Shown here piece by piece: positions 59,199 to 64,000 of a stretch of 64,000 bases of DNA. Origin of the DNA: Porphyromonadaceae bacterium UBA3318 (lineage in GTDB: Bacteria; Bacteroidota; Bacteroidia; Bacteroidales; Muribaculaceae); the NCBI GenBank assembly GCA_002361235.1, contig DESI01000010.1:56246-120245 (forward strand), given 5' to 3'. Under the pieces are notes generated by a model that ran no database searches, was not told the origin of the DNA, and saw only the letters and a program-made list of their open reading frames with translations. Within the stretch, counting starts at the first letter, position 1, and every line of letters starts with the position of its first letter. The position numbers and the translations under genes were made by a program.

Positions 59199-60911
59199 AT
59201 GACAGCAATAACACAAAACGCAATCGGATCACTGCGCGACAAGGCGTGGGCACGCTGGACGGCCCTCGGGCTGCTGGCCTTCGCCATGTTCTGCAGCTAC
59301 ATATTCATGGATATCCTGTCCCCTATCAAGGACCTTCTGCAGTCCACCAGAGGTTGGGACTCCACCGCGTTCGGCACCATGCAGGGTTCCGAGACGTTCC
59401 TTAACGTATTCATTTTCTTCCTGATATTCGCGGGCATCATTCTCGACAAGATGGGCGTCCGCTTTACGGCGGTTCTTTCCGGTGCCGTGATGCTTGTGGG
59501 CGCCACCATCAACTGGTATGCCCTGACCGATGCATTCATCGGCAGCAGCCTCGATGTATGGTTCACCAATAATCTGAATTACATTCCCGGTTTCGACGAG
59601 CTGGGCATTTCGCCTTTCTATGAGGGTATGCCGGCATCGGCCAAGCTGTCGGCCGTAGGCTTCATGATATTCGGATGCGGCGTCGAGATGGCCGGCATCA
59701 CCGTCAGCCGAGGTATCGTCAAATGGTTCAAAGGCCGCGAAATGGCGCTGGCTATGGGTTCGGAAATGGCACTGGCGCGCCTCGGTGTGGCAACCTGTAT
59801 GATTTTCTCGCCCCTGTTCGCCAATCTGGGCGGTGACATCAGCGTTTCGCGTTCCGTCGCTTTCGGCGTGATTCTGCTCATGGTGGCCTTGATCATGTTC
59901 ATCGTCTATTTCTTCATGGACCGCAAACTCGACGCTCAGACCGGCGAAGCCGAGGAAAAAGACGAACCCTTCAAGATCAGCGACATAGGCAAGATTCTGT
60001 CCAGCTATGTGTTCTGGCTGGTGGCTCTGCTCTGCGTGCTGTACTACTCCGCTATCTTCCCCTTCCAGAAGTATGCCGTCAACATGCTGCAGTGCAATCT
60101 CAGCTTCACTGACGTGGCTCCCGATTCGTTCTGGGCCACGGATGCTGTCACAGTGATACAATATGTGATAATGATAGTGATAGCCCTGACTTCTTTTGCA
60201 AGCAACTTCCAGAAGAACAAGAGCATGAAGTATGCGTTGCTTGTCACTTCTATTGTGGCGTTGGTTATCTATTGCTATATGGGCTTCATGCGTCAGTCGG
60301 CCAGTGCCATCTTCGCGGTGTTCCCCCTTCTGGCTGTCGGTATCACTCCCATCCTCGGCAATTATGTAGACAATAAGGGCAAAGCCGCCACGATGCTGAT
60401 TCTCGGCTCGCTGCTGCTGATTGCCTGTCACCTCACATTCGCCTTCATCCTCCCCATGTTCAAGGGCAGCCCCGTGGGCGGCGTCATCGTGGCATACGTC
60501 ACCATTCTGGTGCTTGGAGCCTCGTTCTCGCTCGTGCCCGCATCCCTGTGGCCCAGCGTTCCCAAGCTGGTTGACGCCAACGTAATCGGTTCGGCTTACG
60601 CACTCATCTTCTGGATTCAGAACATCGGTCTGTGGCTGTTCCCGCTGCTGATAGGTAAAGTATTGGACAGCACCAACCCCCAGATTGTGGAAGGTCTGGC
60701 CAACGGCACCCTTACTCCCGAGCAGGCTGCCGTAAGCTATAACTACACCGTGCCTTTGGTAATGCTGGCATGTCTCGGCGCACTCGCCCTGATATTCGGC
60801 ATCGTGCTGAAGCGTCTCGATGCCAAGAAGCACTACGGTCTCGAGCTACCCAATGTCGTAAAGGACGAAATCGAGGGCGGCGAAGCTGAAATCGTTGCAG
60901 CCGAGGAGTAA
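59199..60911 (+). CDS. MFS transporter
   Basis: A 570-aa, 12-helix major facilitator. The N-terminal half begins ALGLLAFAMFCSYIFMDILSP, followed by a signature-like loop (FAGIILDKMGVRFTAVLSGAV, the DxxGRR-like cytoplasmic motif), and a long central loop after about residue 235. The second half has GNYVDNKGKAATMLILGSLLLIA, matching the second motif. It resembles the nitrate/oxalate-type or unknown-substrate MFS group in Bacteroidota; the substrate is not known. Its stop is followed immediately by the kdsB ATG. Confidence 0.9.
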   Translation: MTAITQNAIGSLRDKAWARWTALGLLAFAMFCSYIFMDILSPIKDLLQSTRGWDSTAFGTMQGSETFLNVFIFFLIFAGIILDKMGVRFTAVLSGAVMLVGATINWYALTDAFIGSSLDVWFTNNLNYIPGFDELGISPFYEGMPASAKLSAVGFMIFGCGVEMAGITVSRGIVKWFKGREMALAMGSEMALARLGVATCMIFSPLFANLGGDISVSRSVAFGVILLMVALIMFIVYFFMDRKLDAQTGEAEEKDEPFKISDIGKILSSYVFWLVALLCVLYYSAIFPFQKYAVNMLQCNLSFTDVAPDSFWATDAVTVIQYVIMIVIALTSFASNFQKNKSMKYALLVTSIVALVIYCYMGFMRQSASAIFAVFPLLAVGITPILGNYVDNKGKAATMLILGSLLLIACHLTFAFILPMFKGSPVGGVIVAYVTILVLGASFSLVPASLWPSVPKLVDANVIGSAYALIFWIQNIGLWLFPLLIGKVLDSTNPQIVEGLANGTLTPEQAAVSYNYTVPLVMLACLGALALIFGIVLKRLDAKKHYGLELPNVVKDEIEGGEAEIVAAEE

Positions 60912-61664
60912 ATGAAGGTACTTGTATTGATACCGGCGCGCTATGCGTCGACACGCTTTCCCGGCAAGCCGCTGGCCAAGATTGCCGGCAAGGAAATGAT
61001 ACTCCGCGTGTGCGGTCAGGTCGCGGCCACAGGCTACGACCTGGCCGTAGCCACCGACGACAGCCGCATCTATGACACCGTCACCGCAGCCGGCTACCGT
61101 GCAGTCATGACACGCGCCGACCACCCCAGCGGCACAGACCGTCTGGCAGAGGCTTACGCCAAAATCGGCGGCAATTACGATGTGGTGGTCAACGTGCAGG
61201 GCGATGAACCCTTCATACGCCCGGAGCAGATCAACGACATCGTGGGAATCTTCACCAGGTATCCCGACACACGTCTTGCCACGCTGGCCCGTCCCTATCC
61301 GCAGGACAGGAATTACGAAGGGCTGGAGGATCCCAATATGGTTAAGCTGGTGATGGGCGACGACGGCCGCGCGCTGTACTTCAGCCGCAGCGTCATACCC
61401 TACCTGCGAGGCGTCGACCGGCAGGACTGGCCGGCACGGCATCTGTATTACAGCCATATCGGCATCTATGCCTATACCCCGTCAGCGCTTGCAGAGATCG
61501 TTAAGATTCCGCGCGGATCATTGGAGATAGCCGAGAGTCTGGAGCAGCTGCGCTGGCTGCAGAACGGATACGAGGTGCGTGTGGCGGTGTCCGACTTCCC
61601 GACTATCGGCATAGATACCCCCGAAGACTTGGCCGCCGCAGAGGCTTTCCTGAAGCAAGCCTGA
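60912..61664 (+). CDS. kdsB: 3-deoxy-manno-octulosonate cytidylyltransferase
   Basis: Makes CMP-KDO from KDO and CTP for the LPS inner core. The 250-aa protein has the diagnostic opening IPARYASTRFPGKPLAKI, VATDDSRIYDTV, MTRADHPSGTDRLAEAY, VVNVQGDEPFI, YFSRSVIPYLR and GIYAYTPSAL near the end. The start lies directly after the MFS stop (0-nt gap), so translation is coupled. kdsC lies at 15853 in this window, giving two steps of the KDO pathway here. Confidence 0.97.
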   Translation: MKVLVLIPARYASTRFPGKPLAKIAGKEMILRVCGQVAATGYDLAVATDDSRIYDTVTAAGYRAVMTRADHPSGTDRLAEAYAKIGGNYDVVVNVQGDEPFIRPEQINDIVGIFTRYPDTRLATLARPYPQDRNYEGLEDPNMVKLVMGDDGRALYFSRSVIPYLRGVDRQDWPARHLYYSHIGIYAYTPSALAEIVKIPRGSLEIAESLEQLRWLQNGYEVRVAVSDFPTIGIDTPEDLAAAEAFLKQA

Positions 61665-61720
61665 ATCCATTTCGACACCCTCTCTAAGTTGTCGATAAAT
61701 TACAGATTTATCTCACTATT

Positions 61721-61766
61721 TTTGTTTGCGAATGCAAATTAGTTTTCCTAAATTTGCATTCGCAAA
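61721..61766 (+). promoter_or_regulatory. ftsK promoter embedded in a palindrome
   Basis: The perfect 15-bp inverted repeat TTTGCGAATGCAAAT (61725-61739) / ATTTGCATTCGCAAA (61752-61766) contains the promoter: the first TTTG (61725-61728), a 20-nt spacer, and TAAATTTG (61749-61756). Three more pairs (TAG/CTA) extend the stem. The start codon is 72-82 nt downstream. Such an arrangement suits control by a dimeric DNA-binding protein, but no regulator is identified. Confidence 0.75.
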
Positions 61767-61837
61767 TATTTTGCCCTGTAACACACAGCAAAGCGTTTGC
61801 CATCCCCATTCAATTAAACTGCATATTTGTCAATTCA

Positions 61838-64000
61838 ATGCCGAATAATTCCCAATATACCGATTATTCCCCCGACTATTCGTCGCTTAACGACCTGCCC
61901 ACGTCGGACACCTTGAGCGAAAACAACCCTAAGGCACAACAGCGCGCCGAGGGACGTCGCGTGCGCGCACGCCGCAAGAAGGAACCCGAGGTACAGACCA
62001 AAGTCAACACGCCGGCTGAGAAGCCCAACCGCTGGCATCAGCTTGTCAGCGCGCTCACTGGCACGTCGGCCAGGATGCTGTTCGGCATATTCCTCGGAAT
62101 CACAGGCATCTATCTGCTCGTCGCATTTCTGTCATATTTCGTGACATGCGTCGAGGACCAGAGCCTTGTCAACGGTATGCCGGTTGGTCAGGTGCTGTTC
62201 AAGGCGCAGAACGCCGGCGGCGAAGGGGGCGCGCGACTCTCGGAGTTCCTTATCAACGAGAGTTTCGGACTCGGATCCTTGGTCATAGTGGTATGGCTCC
62301 TGGCCCTGTCCATGAAAATACTGGCAGGCAAGCCCCGGTTCAAGACCGTACACTTCACCATCAAGTGCCTGATAGTGCTGATCACCGTTTCGCTGATAAT
62401 CGGCCTCGTCACCATCGGCTCTCACACTCCCGTGAACTGGGGTGGTTACCATGGCCGTTACGTCAATGAATTCATCGTGGGATTCGCAGGATGGACCGGA
62501 GCCGCATTGCTGTCGCTGTTCATGCTGTCAGTGTTCGCCGTGATATGTCTGCACGACTTCGTGGTGTGGATACGCGGCATCTACCGTAAACATAAGGAAA
62601 AACGCCGTCTGGAGCGCGAGGCGCGCGCCGAACAGGAGGCCAAAGAGGCCGAGATTCGCCGTATGCAGAAACAGGAGCAAATCGACGACATCCGCGCCGG
62701 CGAAGCCACAGTACTGCATCCCGAACCTGTCGCCGACCTGACGGACGACGACACTCAGGTGGACTTCTCGGAGAAAGACACCCCCCTTTACTCCATGCCC
62801 GACCTTGACGAACTCCCCGAAGAGCCGGAGGGCCCTGCTATACGCACTGAGTCCGCGCCTGCAGCTGACCCCGAATCCGAATCCGAATCCGAGTCCACGC
62901 TCATTGCAGAATCTTCGGATAGCTCTGATTCCTCTGATAGCTCTGATTCCTCTGATTCCCCCCAACCAGCTACTGACAAGATGATTGTCAACGTTGGCAC
63001 CATCAGCGAGGCCGACAAGCCTCAGCTACGCTCCGAAATCAGCAACTGGGAAGCTCGCGGCTATAAATTCCCCTCAACCGAAATCCTATATCCTGCCAAG
63101 ACTCAGATAAACGTCAGTCAGGAAGAGCAGCTTGAAAACAAGAACAAGATCGAAAAGACCCTTCTCGACTTCGGAATACCCATCACCAAGATCGAGGCAA
63201 CCGTCGGACCTACCGTCACCCTCTACGAGATTCGCCTGGAGAATGGCGTCAAGATCTCCAAAATACGTGGACTGGCCGACGACATCGCACTGAGCCTAGC
63301 GGCCAGCGGCGTCCGCATCATCGCCCCGATTCCCGGCAAGGGTACCGTCGGCATCGAGGTTGCCAACAAAGTGCAGCAGACCGTCTCGATGCGCACCGTG
63401 CTCAATTCCAAGGCATATCAGGAAACGAAATACCACCTCCCCATCGCGCTCGGCTCCACCATATCCAACCAAGTGTACTTGGCCGACCTCGCCAAGATGC
63501 CTCACCTGCTAGTAGCCGGCGCCACGGGCCAAGGTAAGTCCGTGGGCCTCAACGCCATCATCGCGTCGCTGATGTTCAGCCTCGCTCCCTGGAAGCTGAA
63601 GTTTGTCATGATTGATCCGAAACAGGTGGAGTTCTCGCTTTACAACAAGATTCGCGACCATTACATGGCCGTCATCCCCGAGGATATAGACAATCCCGAG
63701 CCGGTCATTACCGATTCGCAGAAAGTGGAAGCCGTGCTCAACTCCCTCGTCATCGAGATGGAGAACCGCTACACGTTGCTTAAGAACGCCAAGGTGCGCA
63801 ACATCGAGGAATATAACGCCAAGATACGCGACTGCCAGCTCAATCTGAACGAGGGGCACCGATTCCTGCCGTATATCGTGGTGATTGTCGACGAGTTCGG
63901 AGACCTCATCATGGTGTCAGGGCGCAGCGTGGAGATGCCCATAGCGCGTCTGGCCCAGAAGGCACGTGCCGTCGGCATGCACGTCATCATCGCCACCCAG
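61838..64000 (+). CDS. ftsK: FtsK/SpoIIIE DNA translocase (cut off by window edge)
   Basis: Membrane-anchored hexameric motor that clears DNA from the division septum. Only the first 721 codons are in the window; the frame stays open to the end. After a hydrophilic start, about four membrane helices lie at residues 75-240 (MLFGIFLGITGIYLLVAFLS, SLVIVVWLLALSMKIL, FTIKCLIVLITVSLII, GAALLSLFMLSVFAVICL). A charged linker follows with ESESESES and a (SSD)-repeat stretch, then the motor: ETLLDFGIPITKIEATVGPTV-like alpha domain, HLLVAGATGQGKSVGLNAII (Walker A), and IVVIVDEFGDLIMVSG (Walker B). The gamma domain lies beyond the edge. Confidence 0.95.
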   Translation, partial: MPNNSQYTDYSPDYSSLNDLPTSDTLSENNPKAQQRAEGRRVRARRKKEPEVQTKVNTPAEKPNRWHQLVSALTGTSARMLFGIFLGITGIYLLVAFLSYFVTCVEDQSLVNGMPVGQVLFKAQNAGGEGGARLSEFLINESFGLGSLVIVVWLLALSMKILAGKPRFKTVHFTIKCLIVLITVSLIIGLVTIGSHTPVNWGGYHGRYVNEFIVGFAGWTGAALLSLFMLSVFAVICLHDFVVWIRGIYRKHKEKRRLEREARAEQEAKEAEIRRMQKQEQIDDIRAGEATVLHPEPVADLTDDDTQVDFSEKDTPLYSMPDLDELPEEPEGPAIRTESAPAADPESESESESTLIAESSDSSDSSDSSDSSDSPQPATDKMIVNVGTISEADKPQLRSEISNWEARGYKFPSTEILYPAKTQINVSQEEQLENKNKIEKTLLDFGIPITKIEATVGPTVTLYEIRLENGVKISKIRGLADDIALSLAASGVRIIAPIPGKGTVGIEVANKVQQTVSMRTVLNSKAYQETKYHLPIALGSTISNQVYLADLAKMPHLLVAGATGQGKSVGLNAIIASLMFSLAPWKLKFVMIDPKQVEFSLYNKIRDHYMAVIPEDIDNPEPVITDSQKVEAVLNSLVIEMENRYTLLKNAKVRNIEEYNAKIRDCQLNLNEGHRFLPYIVVIVDEFGDLIMVSGRSVEMPIARLAQKARAVGMHVIIATQ

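Noticed and set aside
59229..60833. A 534-codon open frame on the minus strand opposite the MFS gene
   Set aside because: Its translation is rich in His, Gln, Glu and Gly without hydrophobic cores or motifs. It mirrors the codon bias of the MFS gene and has no promoter.

Overview
The window is a stretch of Bacteroidota chromosome, almost certainly order Bacteroidales. Several independent signs agree. Promoters match the Bacteroidota primary-sigma consensus (TTTG, about 20 nt, TAnnTTTG) and often sit directly on the start codon. There is a Bacteroidota-type RNA polymerase omega, a DUF4827 lipoprotein, a BtuG-like vitamin B12 lipoprotein beside a TonB-dependent receptor, a PPi-dependent phosphofructokinase, LPS genes (kdsC, kdsB, lpxK), and a protein ending in a type IX-like sorting tail. 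The moderately GC-rich coding sequence would suit Muribaculaceae, but that family assignment is a guess. Most of the window is ordinary, densely packed core genome.

Layout. (1) 1-7.9 kb: a partial tRNA and terminator, then a minus-strand cluster of envelope and metabolic genes (acyltransferase, metallophosphoesterase, folK, sugar-phosphate transferase, ClC channel, EptA-like transferase). (2) 8-12.5 kb: two minus-strand genes with RNA-polymerase-like DNA-binding motifs that look like two halves of one gene, then rluD and a PASTA protein. (3) 12.6-17 kb: plus-strand bamD, rpoZ, an ATP-grasp-like gene and a DUF2520-kdsC-maf operon. (4) 17-26.5 kb: minus-strand ROK kinase, prs, GH13 enzyme, patatin and tamB. 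(5) 26.6-30.7 kb: an AT-richer restriction-modification island (XRE controller, HNH endonuclease, two methyltransferases) lying between the divergent genes tamB and tsaD. (6) 30.8-38.1 kb: tsaD, cinA, then a cobalamin-riboswitch-headed B12 uptake operon (receptor, BtuG-like lipoprotein, BtuF-like binding protein, BtuC-like permease). (7) 38.2-52.9 kb: minus-strand housekeeping genes (aguB-aguA, thiL, punA, lpxK, sppA, glmM, DUF4827, nrnA-like, topB, mazG, a BASS transporter, mtnN). (8) 53.0-54.0 kb: a small mobile element, a single IS200-like HUH transposase between two roughly 160-bp inverted arms containing REP-like hairpins. (9) 54.1-64 kb: a lipoprotein, a Sua5/YrdC-family gene, an orphan Spi-domain protein, pfp, a thioredoxin-like lipoprotein, an MFS transporter, kdsB and a truncated ftsK.

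Most notable points: the transposase flanked by REP-like hairpins whose apices share the core TCGGAGA; a roughly 110-bp dispersed intergenic repeat present twice in opposite orientation (21935-22040 and 38140-38255); a matching promoter/operator sequence in front of both the controller/endonuclease and the methyltransferase operons; a probable frameshift joining the alpha-CTD-like and sigma-4-like genes; and a 15-bp palindrome that carries both promoter elements in front of ftsK. All calls come from reading the sequence; no database search was run.
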